A stretch of DNA of 64,000 nt from Piromyces finnis (GCA_002104945.1 MCFH01000022.1:124001-188000); one strand, 5' to 3'. Positions 33,795 to 46,811 are shown, numbered from the stretch's first letter. Notes: generated by a model not told the origin, from the letters alone. A program made the numbers and translations.

Positions 33795-34627
33795 TGTGTA
33801 ATAATTATTATATATTTAATAATAATTATTATCTACAATATAATAATACAAATCGTAATATGTATTATTAAATTGAGAAGTTTCTTAATAGTAAATAAAA
33901 ATGAATAATTATCTTAAAGAGTTTATTATAAGTGAATTATAATAACAAACACAAAATATTAAGACTATCTTTAATGTAAATATTTTTTATGAATATAGTT
34001 TTTGAAAGGGTTATTTATTATAATTGTCTTAAAATAATAACTCTGGATTCTTTAGTGGAATTCCAGAGTTCTTATATTTATAATTTTTTGATAATTTAAA
34101 GTTTAATATAGAATTTCTAATCTTAACAAATAATCTTTTTAGGAAAAGACTAGAAGAAAAACCTAAAAAGATATTCGATTGATAACTAATATATCAATCA
34201 TCGTAATATTAAGTAAAACCGATTAAAATTCGGAAAAACCTTAATATCCGATTGTCCTAATATGTATTTATATTTTCTAATTGTTTCTATAAGTTATTTC
34301 AAAATACGATACATAAATATAAAATACAAACGTAAAATAAAATATATAATGTTTCTTATAAAATGTAATACAAAAATTATTAATTAAAAAATAAATGAAT
34401 GTTTACTATTATTTTAAATATATTACTAAATTAAATAAATAAATAATTAATATAGTAATTAAATAAATTTTAAATTAAGTAAATGAATAACTAATATCAA
34501 TATAGATAAATGTTTATAGTAATTTAAATGAATGTATGCTAATAGTTTAAATAAATAATTAATTTAATAATTAAAAAATAATTAAATAAGAATTAATTTA
34601 TACAAAAAATAATTATTAATTCTTACA
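33795..34627 (-). repeat. X-family solo LTR, copy B
   Basis: Plus strand TGTGTAATAATT...AATTCTTACA. Four-helix motif 34135-34252: P1 34135-34143/34162-34170, P2 34177-34184/34192-34199, P3 ATCG 34200-34203 and 34206-34213 with 34240-34247 and CGAT 34249-34252, P4 34219-34222/34230-34233. Hairpin ACTCTGGA/TCCAGAGT at 34040-34047/34062-34069. Confidence 0.85.
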
Positions 34628-34628
34628 T

Positions 34629-34682
34629 TGTAAGAAATATTTGTGGCCATAAGTTTGCCCACAAATATTTCAATTGAAACCA
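34629..34682 (+). repeat. X-like LTR 5' end with 13-bp hairpin
   Basis: TGTAAGAAATATTTGTGG, then the perfect partner CCACAAATATTTC. It is cut by the G-family LTR that follows. Confidence 0.6.
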
Positions 34683-35481
34683 TGTCACGAATACTAGTGG
34701 AATCTGCAATTTCAAGATCACTTGAAATTGTGAAATTACTTATAAAATTTCAAAATCAATAATATTTTATTTTCAAATAAATTATAAAATTATATATTAA
34801 GAAATATTTAAAAAATTTATAAAAGGTTAAGATATGAACTTAACCCTTAATATTTTTATAACAAATAACTTTAACCCTTATCATCAAAATTAAATAAGGG
34901 AAAACACTCGTATCTCCTTAACGAATGACGATTTTTGAATAATGGTTGGGAGATTGTGGGTTCGTTAGAAAGCCACGCTTGAGATAAACAACATATCTTA
35001 AAATCAGGTCGATATCTCTGCTGGTTCACGAGATATTCCAATTTAATTTAAAGATATTTTGTTAGTAATGATTAATTGTTTATTCAGAGAATGATCACCC
35101 CTGATGTATTGAACATAAATCATTCACCCAGAAGGATATAAATTATTGTTTTAATTAAATTAAAATTATTTTCCGGAATTAATTAACTTTATTTTATAAT
35201 AATTATTTCAATAACATAACTTATAATTTTTGAATTAAAAGATAATAATTACTAATATTATATTCAATGAATTATATTATAATTAAGAAATAATTAATAT
35301 TATGAATATATAAACAATAGTTATTTTTAATAATTAGTAATAAGTCTTAAGTTTAACCTTAATATTATAAAAAATAATCATGTATTAAAAAGTTATTTTA
35401 TTATTAAATGTAAAATTACAAATAGTATAAATAGTCTAGAATAGTCTTATGAATTAAATCTTTGTAAAGATTATTACCTTA
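34683..35481 (+). repeat. G-family solo LTR, first part (rest at 44226-44458)
   Basis: Starts TGTCACGAATAC, preceded by AACCA (34678-34682). It breaks off at CCTTA where K begins. The remaining end, flanked by TGGTT (the reverse complement of AACCA), is at 44226-44458 in opposite orientation. Confidence 0.85.
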
Positions 35482-36002
35482 TGATATGAAATATTATATA
35501 AAACTCTAATTATTAATAAAATTATTTTATTAATAATTACATAAAATAAATTAAAATAGTCATGTAACAACGTGACTAAAAGCAATTGAGGCGTAAATAA
35601 ACTCACAAGATAAAATAAATTTAAGTGATAACATAAATTTATTTTATTAATTTAAGTAATATAAACATAAAATTATAACATAATTTTATGTTATGTAAAT
35701 AATTTCTTTTATTTATTATTTTATTTATAATATTTTACATTTTATATTTATATTTTATTGTATTTTTATTATACTTTAATAAATATTTTTATACTTTTTA
35801 TACTAGTTATTATATATTTATTAATTAAACAAACAAAACATAGTTTATAATTATTAAAAGATATATAAATGTATTATTATTTCTTATAATTAATTCTTTG
35901 CTTCTTGTATTTTTCTAGCCAAATTTATATTCAATAAAATTAATTTGAAATAATATTACATAAAGTTTCCCCCTAAAAAGGAAATAGAACCGAGTTATAT
36001 CA
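35482..36002. repeat. K-family solo LTR inside G
   Basis: TGATATGAAAT...GTTATATCA, about 520 bp, one copy seen. The flanks share CTTA around the insertion once the inversion is undone. Confidence 0.65.
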
Positions 36003-36003
36003 C

Positions 36004-36730
36004 TGTAAAAGTTTTATAAATGTAAAACAGATTATAAAATTTTTTACAATAAAACAACAACACAAAATAAAGAAAAAACAAGAAAATAAATTATATTTAA
36101 AAAAATATCTCTTTTATTAATTTTATTTAGTTATTAACTAAATAATAGTCAATAACAATTACATCGTTTTAATCAAGAAATTTTACATGTATTTATATTT
36201 TTTGTAAATTATATTTTAATATACTATTCTATTTAATTATACATATATTCAATATAAAATAAACAAAACTAATTTAATACTAATTTAATTAAATAATAAA
36301 ATAATAAAACTAAACTAAAACTAATTAAATACACTTTTGATTCAATTTGAGTAAACTGCAAATTGAATACAGTCCATGTATTACCTATATATTAATTAAA
36401 TATTAATAATACTATTTATTATATATTTATAATTAAAAATACTAATTTAAAACTACGCTAAAGTTATTAAACTAATTTTAATTAAATAAAAACTTTTTAA
36501 GATTTAATTTGAATATTTAAAATATTTAAATTTAATTATCCATTAATTTAAATATTTATCCAAATTTCATTTCTAACTTTGATATTTTAAAATTAATATT
36601 TATTTAATTATTCCATAAAATTTATACAATAAATTTTATAAACAATTTTTTCATTAAAATATCAAAATTATTATTCAATAATTATTAATTAATTATTAAA
36701 TAATTTAAAGATATACTTTATATCTTTACA
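36004..36730 (-). repeat. Y'-family LTR, left copy at inversion breakpoint
   Basis: 727 bp, inverted and apparently identical to 44459-45185. On the sense strand it starts TGTAAAGATATAAAG (terminal hairpin). TATAAATACATG lies ~36 bp before GTAATTGTTATT, as in the Y family. Confidence 0.88.
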
Positions 36731-37146
36731 TTAAATTTATTAACTATTTACAATAATTATATTAATTATTAATTTATAAAAATTAAATATTTTATAATTA
36801 GATAATAATTAATTAAAATTAAAAAATTTAATAATTAAAATTGTTCATGTATAAAAAGAACAAAAATTGACAAAAATTACGAATCTTTAGCGTTAGTAAT
36901 TTTTTAACTTAAAGTTAATAAAATTTATAAACTCCTATAAAACCTAAAACTTTAAAAATTTTAATATTTTTAATAACTTAATATATGCTGATATTAAGTT
37001 ATTGTTAAAATAAAAATATTATTTAATTTTCTTTATATAAATATTATTAGCTTTACGCCTTCAATAGGAGAGCGTATTATATTTGTTAATTAATATAACT
37101 AGTGTACTTACCACACTTTTCTTTAATAAAAAATCGCTTTTTGACA
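36731..37146 (+). repeat. Z-family LTR, one half (other half 45186-45290)
   Basis: Matches 61121-61535 reversed, to the end TTTTTGACA. It starts at TTAAA, the reverse complement of TTTAA at 45186-45190. TATA-like CATGTATAAAAAG near 36850. Confidence 0.8.
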
Positions 37147-37154
37147 AACATTAT

Positions 37155-38071
37155 TGTGTAGTAATTTTATTATAATATTTATATTAAATAGTATAATATA
37201 ATTACTTGTCGATAACTCAATATTAAAATTTAATATTAAATTATATGTATATGGAAAGAAATAATAAAAAATTAAATATGAAATTAAAAAACTAGAACTT
37301 AACGAGTTTATTATAAGGATTTATAATAAACAACAAAAAACACAAATGGGAAGAGGGATGAGAATAAAATGTATAATATAAGAATTATGTTTTATTAATA
37401 ATGATTTTTTATTAATTAATTTTTATTAAATAAAATTATTTGTTATTTATTATAATTAATTTTTCTTATAATAATAACTCTTGAATTCTAAAGAATTTCA
37501 AGAGTGTTTATTTATATTTTTATTAAAAAATAAGGTTAAATAAATGAGTTCTAATCTTAACAAATAAAATGTTTAGGAAAAGACTAGAAGAAAAACCTAA
37601 ACAAGTTTTCAACCAATATTCTAATCATATTGGTCATCGTGTAAATTTTAAGTAAAACCAATTATTTGTAATAATAATCGGAAAAACCTTAAAATACCGA
37701 TTTCCTAAAGTAAATCCGTGTTTAGATATAACAGGTAAATTAATTAGTAATATATAATTAAAGGGTAAAATTACGGATTCTTGTATATAAATATTATTTA
37801 AAAATCAAATGAACAAATTATTATTTAATTAAATAAATTAAATAAATTATATAAATATATGAAATATATTTAACTAAATAAATTAAATAAAGTATCTGAA
37901 TGTATACATTATATTTAACTAAATAAATTAAATAAATAATTTAAGTGTATAAAATATTATTAACTAAATAAATTAAATAAATAATTTAAGTGTATAAAAT
38001 ATTATTAACTAAATTATTAAACTAATAAGAAATATTAATTATTTAGATTGAAATAATTATTATTTCTTACA
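37155..38071 (-). repeat. X-family solo LTR, copy C
   Basis: Plus strand TGTGTAGTAATT...ATTTCTTACA. Four-helix motif 37570-37701: P1 37571-37577/37596-37602, P2 37612-37619/37627-37634, P3 ATCG 37636-37639 and 37645-37652 with 37688-37695 and CGAT 37698-37701, P4 37658-37666/37673-37681. Hairpin ACTCTTGA/TCAAGAGT at 37477-37484/37498-37505. Confidence 0.82.
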
Positions 38072-38074
38072 TAT

Positions 38075-38128
38075 TGATACGCTACTCATATAAAAACATA
38101 ATAAAAACTAGCTGAATAAACACGATGT
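38075..38128 (+). repeat. C-family LTR 5' end fragment
   Basis: First ~54 bp of C (TGATACGCTACTC...AACACGA), then unrelated sequence. Confidence 0.75.
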
Positions 38129-38769
38129 CAAGAGTTAGAGTGGATTTAGAACTATAATTAAGTCTACTAGGTTAGGATAGGCTTAATTATATAGTAAATA
38201 ATAAATTTTTATAAATAAAAGAGTAATAAATATAGTTTTTTAAGAAATATTTTATTTGATTTTTATAATATAAATAAATGATAATTATTAATTTTAAATA
38301 TTGAATTTACTATATAAAAATGAGTATAATAATCTCACAAAGAACTTCTTAAAGTTGTTCTTTATTCAACTTATTTATACTTTCATTTTTAATATAATGT
38401 TGATATTAATAAAGTATAATAATAATATAATTTAAGTTATACATGAATAATAATATAAATATAAATATAAATATTAATAAAATATAATAATAATATAATA
38501 TAATTTTCTTTAGATATCGATATTAATAAGTTGTTAAAAATAATATTAATAATTATTTAAATGAATCATATTTTACTAATTGGTTTGTTTAATATTAATT
38601 AATTGTTACACTATTTATCTCCGGATAATAAATAGCTTTCCAATTAATATTTATATTAAATAAACTATTATTAGTAAAATATTATTAAATTAATATTTTA
38701 ATTAATTTAACTAATAATTCAAAATTATGAAATTTCATGAAATGTCAAATTTCATGAATTGTGATTTTG
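38129..38769. other. AT-rich repeat debris
   Basis: Begins TGTCAAGAG and may be the start of another LTR whose end TCTTGACA lies at ~44212-44219. No gene seen. Confidence 0.4.
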
Positions 38770-40107
38770 ACAGTGATAATATCTGTATCTAAAATTTTAT
38801 AAATAAAAATAAAGAAAATAAATATAAATGATTTTTATACTTGTTCATTTTCAAGTATTAGTTAGTTTTATAAAATAAGTTTATTTAATTATAAATTTTG
38901 ATATTTAATAACTCTCGTATTATTAAATATATATATATATATTTTATTATTAATACATCTCGTATGTATATGAACATAATTATAAATATTATTTTAATAA
39001 ATTTAATATTATTATCTAATTTTAACGGATTATTAGGAACAATTTTAAAATGAACAATTTCTATCACTATTTATATAAAATTATTATTTTAAAGTATAAT
39101 TATAAACAAATAAAGACTGTTTAATTTAAAAAGAATTAAACAATTAAATAAACAAAAAGTTTACATTTATAATTTTTAATTTAATAATTTTATACATGTT
39201 AAATCTTTTAATTTTTTCTGTATTTTAATTATTGTTATTATTATTACTATTATTATTAATTTATAATTTATAAATTTAATTATTTATTAATTATGACAAA
39301 TAATGAGATTAATAAATATAAAATTATTATTAAACCTGATTTTTAAGTTAACCCTAAAAGTAACTTAAAATAAGTTATAGTTTAATTAATTACTGTACCA
39401 AAATTCTAAAATAAAATTAATCCTAAACACTGCATATAGTTTGATTATTGAAAGAAAATAATAAACTTTAATTAATCGAGATCAAAATATATAACTTTTG
39501 TTAAATTAATTGTTAAATTAAATGTTTAATAACCTCGTTAGTAAATTACACTTTAAAATTAAACAAATATAATAATCCATGTTATAAAATAGTATAATTA
39601 AACACTTTCATTAAAACATTAAAAATAATTATTACTTTAATTAATTGTAAAATAAACAACTTTTTATATTCTTTAACTTTTAATTATTTCTTTTATTGTT
39701 ATTTTTAATTACTTTTATTACTTTTATTGTAAATAGTTATTAATTTTATTATTTTAATGTAAATAGTTTAAATTTAAAAGAAATATAAATACATGTAAAT
39801 ATTCTTATTTTAATCATGGTTATTATTATTATTAATAAAGAAATATTATATAGTTTAGTTAATATTTTTATAATTTTAATAATCACTTTTATAATTAAAT
39901 AAATAAAATTTTAAATGATTAAATATTAGAAAAACGAGTGTTTCTAATAAAAAAATTTAGTGCTTTAATAAAACAATTTTATTAATTTTTATAAAAACAA
40001 TTTTAAATTCTAATCCATATAACTTATATAGTTATACTCAAAGATATAATATAATAATCACTTTTTGAAGTAAAATTCAAAATTAAGATTATTATCAAAT
40101 TATATCA
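38770..40107 (+). repeat. E fragment (reversed) joined to D-family LTR
   Basis: 38770-39293 matches E reversed; 39294-40107 is D in sense orientation (TGACAAATAATGAG...AATTATATCA). Same E-D junction as at 7900. Confidence 0.7.
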
Positions 40108-40110
40108 AGA

Positions 40111-40350
40111 TGTAAGAAATAATAATTATTTCAATCTAAATAATTAATATTTCTTATTAGTTTAATAATTTAGTTAATAATATTTTATACACTTAAATTA
40201 TTTATTTAATTTATTTAATTAAATATAAATTATACATTCATATACTTTATTTAATTTATTTAGTTAAATATATTTCATATATTTATATAATTTATTTAAT
40301 TTATTTAATTAAATAATAATTTGTTCATTTGATTTTTAAATAATATTTAT
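40111..40350 (+). repeat. X-family LTR 5' fragment
   Basis: Starts TGTAAGAAATAATAATT and matches the reversed end of copy C to about 40345, then runs into pol sequence. Confidence 0.75.
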
Positions 40351-40605
40351 ATAGAAGAATCCGGAATACAAGTGTAACCAGATGAAGAAGGAAGATCAGT
40401 AACAAAATCCATTGAAATAGAAGACCAAGGACGATCGGCTATTTCAAGGGGGTTAAGGAAACCGTAAGGTTTATGGTAGGAATTTTTTGAACGGCAACAG
40501 GTTTCACAAGAGCGAACGTAGTTTTTAACATCGGTTGTAATTGATGGCCACCAAAATTCTCTAGAAATGAGAGAAATAGTTCTTTTAATGTCAAAGTGAC
40601 CAGCG
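40351..40605 (-). pseudogene. Integrase fragment of a Ty3/gypsy pol
   Basis: About 85 codons reading leftward: HAGHFDIKRTISLISREFWW, then the zinc-finger cysteines (SCETCCRS) and the start of the catalytic core up to MDFVTDLPSSSGYTC, including the first catalytic Asp. Closest in the window to element 4's integrase. Its 5' side is interrupted by a Y LTR at 40606 and its 3' side by an X fragment. The apparent ATG frame reaching 40709 begins inside the LTR and is not real. Confidence 0.88.
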
Positions 40606-41090
40606 TGTAAAGATATCAAACGCCTCAGCTTGATATCTTTAATGTAACTTAAGCCACAAGTATTATTGTTTAAGTTACACAAATTATTCAGAAAAAGAAA
40701 ATGAGACATAATTTATTTATTAATAATTAAAGTTTAAAACAAAATAAATTATTAATTTATTTTTAATATTTAACAAGTAAATTAAAATTCGCAATTTAAA
40801 TCCCTAGTTTTAGTATTGTTTTTTTCATAGAAATAGATAAATAATATATAAATAATAAATGATTAATATATCAATAATACATGGGCACATATTCAAATTG
40901 AATAGTACTTAATTTGAATTGCCAATTGTATTTTACTAAAAATAGTTATAGTTTAAATATTTATTAATAGTTAAGATTTTAGTGTAGATTTTAAATAATA
41001 TATATGAAATAAATAGTTATAATATAATATAAATGTATTTAGGAAAAATATAAATAGAAGATATTTTTCATTATTTTATCGATGTATGTA
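40606..41090 (+). repeat. Y-family LTR, 3' truncated
   Basis: TGTAAAGATATC...TTATCGATGTA. It matches 5140-5619 reversed but ends at the predicted RNA start. Inserted into the integrase fragment. Confidence 0.82.
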
Positions 41091-41100
41091 ACGGTATTCA

Positions 41101-41547
41101 TGATACAATAGAAAAATATTATATTAATTCTATAAATGAATATAGAAAGTGATAATATTTGTATCTAAAATTTAATAAATAAAAATAAATAAGAAAATAA
41201 TAATAGAATAAATGATTTTTATACTTGTTCATTTGCAAGTATTAGTTAATGTTTAAAAATATAAAGTTTATTTAATTATAAAATTATATCATTATTTAAT
41301 AACTCTAGTATTATTAAATAAAAAAAAATGTATGTTTTATATTCTAATTTTCAGGGATTATTAGTAACCCTTTTAAAAATAAGTTTTATTATAAAATCAT
41401 TTTTGAATTTAATATTTAAAAATATATATCTAATTTTTCGCTCTGGATTATTAGGAACATCTTTTAAAATAAAGTAATTCTATCACTATTTATACAAAAT
41501 TATTATTTTAAAGTATAATTATAAACAAATATAAACTATTTAATTTA

Positions 41548-41578
<31 letters not shown>

Positions 41579-41652
41579 TTTACATTTATAATTTTTAATT
41601 TAATAATTTTATACATGTTAATTATTTTAATTTTTAACTATCTGTGTTTTAA

Positions 41653-41701
<49 letters not shown>

Positions 41702-42570
41702 AATTCATAATTTATAAATTTAATTATTGTAAAATATTTAATTTAAATCTAACCTTTAAATTAAATTATTGGATTTAGGTTTGTGCTACTCTAATGTTTA
41801 AACAAAACAAGCAAACAAGATAACAACAGAAACACTTCTAATTTAATTCTTAATAATCTTTTATTTAACTTTATTCCTTTAATTTATGACAACTGACGAT
41901 TACTTTACCACGAAGGTTATTTGACCAGAGCCTTAGCTAGGTAATCGGTTTTTTAAATAAAATAAAAAAATGTTTTATTATAACTTTATTAATAATCTAA
42001 TATTATTAATACTAATTAATTAATTACTAATAATTACTATTTTCCAACTATCGTTTCAATAGTTGAAAAATTCTCTTTATTTATATTTTTTAAATAAATT
42101 GAATTAATTCTAATATACATGCTTTAATATTATAATTTTACATTGTTTACATTTATACATTTATTAAAAGAAATTATTTGTATTAAACTATTTAAATTCA
42201 ATTTATTTAATAAAGAATTTTCTAAACTTAAAATAAAGTTTTGATTTATTTACTATATGGTTGATTATATTTCAAACATATATTTAATTTATTTATTTCT
42301 AATTTTGAGGCTTAGTTTATAAAAAAATTTTTTTATTATCTAAAATATTTATTGGTTAAAAATTATTTAATTTAAAATTCTATTTTATCATCAAAAACTT
42401 TATCTTATCATAAAATTAAATTTTACATAAATTTATGTTAATGTATTGTGATGTAAATTTTTGTAAAATTTACGGTACGTTAATTCAATACATGATACAT
42501 TAATATACATACGTATTAAATACATTATTTAACTAATGCAATATTTTACAATTATTTATCATTCATTATC
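41101..42570 (-). repeat. E-family LTR split by N
   Basis: E sequence (starts TGATACAATAG) 41101-41727, continuing for about 20 bp after N (42551 on). An AT trinucleotide run lies at 41652-41700. Confidence 0.65.
41728..42550 (-). repeat. N-family solo LTR, target duplication ATTAT
   Basis: 823 bp, TGTAAAATATTT...ATATTTTACA, ATTAT at 41723-41727 and 42551-42555. The hairpins seen in copy 10267-11060 are kept, with paired changes in the outer stem. Confidence 0.87.
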
Positions 42571-44220
42571 GTTGTAAAAGGTGTTTTTTATATTATTAGT
42601 TAATAGGTTATTAATTAGTTAATTAAGTTAGTTATTACCTCTCTATACGAGTTAATAACTAAATAAAGTTTTATAAAAAATAATAAAAGAAAGAAAATAA
42701 ATATTATAACACAAAAATAAATATAAGTATATATAAATGTTATTATGAAATAAATTTACTTAAATAATTATTTTTAATTATATCTTTTATTTATTTAGTA
42801 TAATTATAATACATTAATTATTATTTTAGCTATTAATTTACTTTAATACTAACGCTAAAGTATTTAACGTTAGTTTTAACTATACTATTTAACTATATTA
42901 GTTTATTTTCTTTACCACTTGATTGGGTAAAGCGAATAAACTTTATATTTAATTAATAACCATTAATATATGGTTATACATATATCTGGCCAATAAATGG
43001 TGACCAGAATATATGGTTTGTAAAGTGGGCTAGGATTGGTATGTAACTTGGTCAGAATGTTGTATATAATATAACTTAATTTACCAATAAAATATTAAAC
43101 TTATTTATTATTAAATCTTTTCTCAGAACTTATTAAAGAATTTAAATAATACTAATTTAAAATTAAATAGGTTTTTATATTTAAAATAAAAATTTTAATA
43201 TAATTTAATTATGAAATTTGTTTATTAATTATTTATTTATTAAGATAATATTTATTAAGTTATATTATAATTAATAATTAATAATTAATAATCTTACAAA
43301 GAATTTCAAAATTGATTTCAATTCTTTGTTTAAATACTTTTTCCTTACATATAATAAAATTACATTGATGTTAATAAAGATAAAAATAAAATAATTTTAA
43401 ATTAAAATATTAATAATTGATATTGATATTAATAATATGAATTCATATGATAGATCTTAAGATTAATCTTTTAAATTACTTTTAAAATAAAAGTATTGTT
43501 TTAACCATTTTAAATTGTAAATATTTAATATTATAAATTGAGAATAACAATTACTGATACTAATTATATATTCTCATGATCAATTAATTAATAATTATAA
43601 CTAATGATTTTTGATCCAAAGGCTTTTTTGGTTTGATTATGATTGAGGTTATTAATCAAAATTATTTGAAAAATTATTAATTAATTTTTATAATTGATTA
43701 GGTTTGTAATCAAGAATATTTATTAGCTAACCTTATTTAATAATAATGGAGAATTTTTAAATTGAATTATTTATAGAAAGTTGGATGACTTGAATAATGA
43801 CTTTAATTATATAAATTAATATTAATCATTTTAATATATATTATTATATATTTATTGGAACTAATTAATTCTTTAAATAGCTATATCTCAAGAACTAGTG
43901 GTCTAAATTAGCTGAAAATTTGTGAGAATATAGATCTCAACTAGTACTTTCTAATAAAATTAATTTGAAGTCTCTAGAAAAGGAAAATAGGACACGAGAT
44001 TCAGAAGTTATCACTAGTTTCGTATAGCACTTTTCTTCTCAAGGGTTAATTTATTGAAAATTAAATTTTTGTGATCCTTAACCCTTTTCAATATTAAATT
44101 TTTCCAAGTGATCTTTTTAATTATTTTTAAGTGTTTTATAATTTTTGAAATATAAATTTGATTTTTAAATTGTTTATTTGAATATTTAATTTATTTTTTA
44201 ATCGTCTTCTATTCTTGACA
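42571..44220. other. Repeat-derived DNA, no gene seen
   Basis: Contains decayed LTR-like pieces with hairpins (for example near 42950-43020, ACCATTAATATATGGT) and an end TTCTTGACA at ~44219. No coding sequence. Confidence 0.45.
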
Positions 44221-44225
44221 TGGTT

Positions 44226-44458
44226 TGTAAAAGTTTTACTAAACTTATAATTTAATATTAAAATATTAAATTAAATAAAAGATTAAAGATAACTAGGTTA
44301 GAAAAAATGTTTTATTAAAATAATCTTCTTAATTGTTTTATAAATGAATAATTAAATTATGTATTATAGTTAAAATAATTTCTTTTTATTTTATTTGAAG
44401 AGTATATATAATAATAAGATTATTTAATAGTAATACTTGTTAAGTATTAATAAGCGAT
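44226..44458 (-). repeat. G-family solo LTR, second part
   Basis: TGTAAAAGTTTTAC... preceded by TGGTT (44221-44225). It stops where Y' begins. With 34683-35481 it makes one G LTR. Confidence 0.85.
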
Positions 44459-45185
44459 TGTAAAGATATAAAGTATATCTTTAAATTATTTAATAATTAA
44501 TTAATAATTATTGAATAATAATTTTGATATTTTAATGAAAAAATTGTTTATAAAATTTATTGTATAAATTTTATGGAATAATTAAATAAATATTAATTTT
44601 AAAATATCAAAGTTAGAAATGAAATTTGGATAAATATTTAAATTAATGGATAATTAAATTTAAATATTTTAAATATTCAAATTAAATCTTAAAAAGTTTT
44701 TATTTAATTAAAATTAGTTTAATAACTTTAGCGTAGTTTTAAATTAGTATTTTTAATTATAAATATATAATAAATAGTATTATTAATATTTAATTAATAT
44801 ATAGGTAATACATGGACTGTATTCAATTTGCAGTTTACTCAAATTGAATCAAAAGTGTATTTAATTAGTTTTAGTTTAGTTTTATTATTTTATTATTTAA
44901 TTAAATTAGTATTAAATTAGTTTTGTTTATTTTATATTGAATATATGTATAATTAAATAGAATAGTATATTAAAATATAATTTACAAAAAATATAAATAC
45001 ATGTAAAATTTCTTGATTAAAACGATGTAATTGTTATTGACTATTATTTAGTTAATAACTAAATAAAATTAATAAAAGAGATATTTTTTTAAATATAATT
45101 TATTTTCTTGTTTTTTCTTTATTTTGTGTTGTTGTTTTATTGTAAAAAATTTTATAATCTGTTTTACATTTATAAAACTTTTACA
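44459..45185 (+). repeat. Y'-family LTR, right copy at inversion breakpoint
   Basis: 727 bp, inverted match of 36004-36730. Left flank GCGAT, whose complement ATCGC resembles ATCAC at 35999-36003. Confidence 0.88.
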
Positions 45186-45290
45186 TTTAAAATAAAATTT
45201 TTAATAATAAAATTTTAATAATTTTAAAAAAATTTTTAATTTTTTCCATGTGTCGAAATTTTTTAAATTTTTATATATGTTATTGTGACA
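45186..45290 (-). repeat. Z-family LTR, other half
   Basis: Starts TTTAA and ends TTATTGTGACA. It also shows the uninterrupted sequence into which the I copy at 61691 inserted. Confidence 0.78.
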
Positions 45291-46127
45291 ATGTGCTACG
45301 GTTCAAATAAGATATCACAAAACACTTGAATAGTTATAAAAATAAAAATTTATTTAATTTTAATTTTTATTCATTTAATTTATTTTTGATTTTTCAATTT
45401 TTAAAATTTTTCTCAAAAATCTCGTACTTTTTCCAACTATCCATTATTTGAAATTTAATGATTTTGGATAGCTAAGGAATTAAATTGATTTCATTCATAA
45501 TATATGGATCATTCACTGTAACATTAATTAAATCCTTAATATATATTATGAATAATCTCTTAATATTTGAATAGAAAAATTTTTAATTTATAATTAATAA
45601 ATTTTTAATTTATGATATGTGTAACATTTTTGCATATCATATATTATATATTCAATTATAACATATAATAAAATTATATTATTCAATTAATTATGCCCTT
45701 TTTTAGACATAAATAATAATTTTTCTGTCGAGGTATCTTCTGTTTTGTGTGTAACAATTGCCTCTTTTAGTAAAAATTATAATTAATTTTTATGTCATAA
45801 TTTTAAATTATAAAATATTATACAATAAAGTTAATTAATAAAATGAATCTTAATTAATAATAAAATATACAATCATTTTAATAACATGAATTAAGTAAAT
45901 TTTATAAGAATAAAACATTATAATAAGACTAATATTAAAAGTAATGAAATAACTATATACAAATAATATAACTATATAATAAAATATAATTAATTAATAA
46001 GAAAATGTATAAAAATTATTATATAATTTTATAATTCAAAAATAGAGTTAAACAGTAGTAAGGAATGTAAATAGTTCATAATTGAGTTATAGCAATTTTA
46101 ACTATTTATGTTCATTCCTTAACAAAT
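45291..46127. other. AT-rich DNA, no gene seen
   Basis: No coding frame, RNA gene or clear repeat boundary recognised. Confidence 0.5.
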
Positions 46128-46443
46128 TGTAAGAAATTAGATTTATTTTATAATAAATAATCTATATTTCTTATTAAAATTAATTTATTATATTTTTTAT
46201 TTAACCTTTAATATTTTATTAAATTTTATTAAATTTTATTATAATACATAATGTATTTTAAATGTAATGTAAATTATTGTATTTAGAAAAAATCGATTAT
46301 TAGAATTTTCCCGAATCCATTCGGTTTTATCTAATAATACGATGATTGATAAGAATAGATTATCAATCGAAACTTTTCTAGTTTTTTCTTCTAATCTTTT
46401 TCTAGAAAAGAAATTTATTAAGATTAGAACTTTCTTTTATTCT

Positions 46444-46811
46444 TGTAATGAGGTATATCTAATGATAAGGGTTAGACTAGAAAATTATTAAGGTTAGATT
46501 AATGAAAATTTCATAATTATATTTTTATAACCAATCATTAAGTAATTAATTCACTTATCAAATTGTATTAAAAAAAAATAATTTTCATGTATAAAAGAGA
46601 GATTAAGAAAGATAAAATAGTTCTTTAGTGTTTTTATTAATAATTAATAAAAATTAGTTTTTTTGTTTCGTCTTTAGTTTGATAATACACTGACCTAGCG
46701 AGTTAGTCGTATTATAATAATAAATTTAATAAATAAACATTATTAAAAAAAATATATATATATTTGATTACATTAGAGTGTGTGTGTTTATTATTATAAT
46801 ATTTCGTTACA
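46444..46811 (+). repeat. 5' LTR of element 4
   Basis: 368 bp, TGTAATGAGG...TTCGTTACA. TATA box TATAAAAG at 46590-46597; predicted RNA start 46627. Confidence 0.95.

Noticed and set aside
38885-39067. 60-codon minus-strand frame
   Set aside because: Low-complexity AT-rich frame within an E-family repeat.
40347-40709. 120-codon frame read as a complete small protein
   Set aside because: Its first ~35 codons come from a Y LTR and its end from an X fragment; only the integrase middle part is real.
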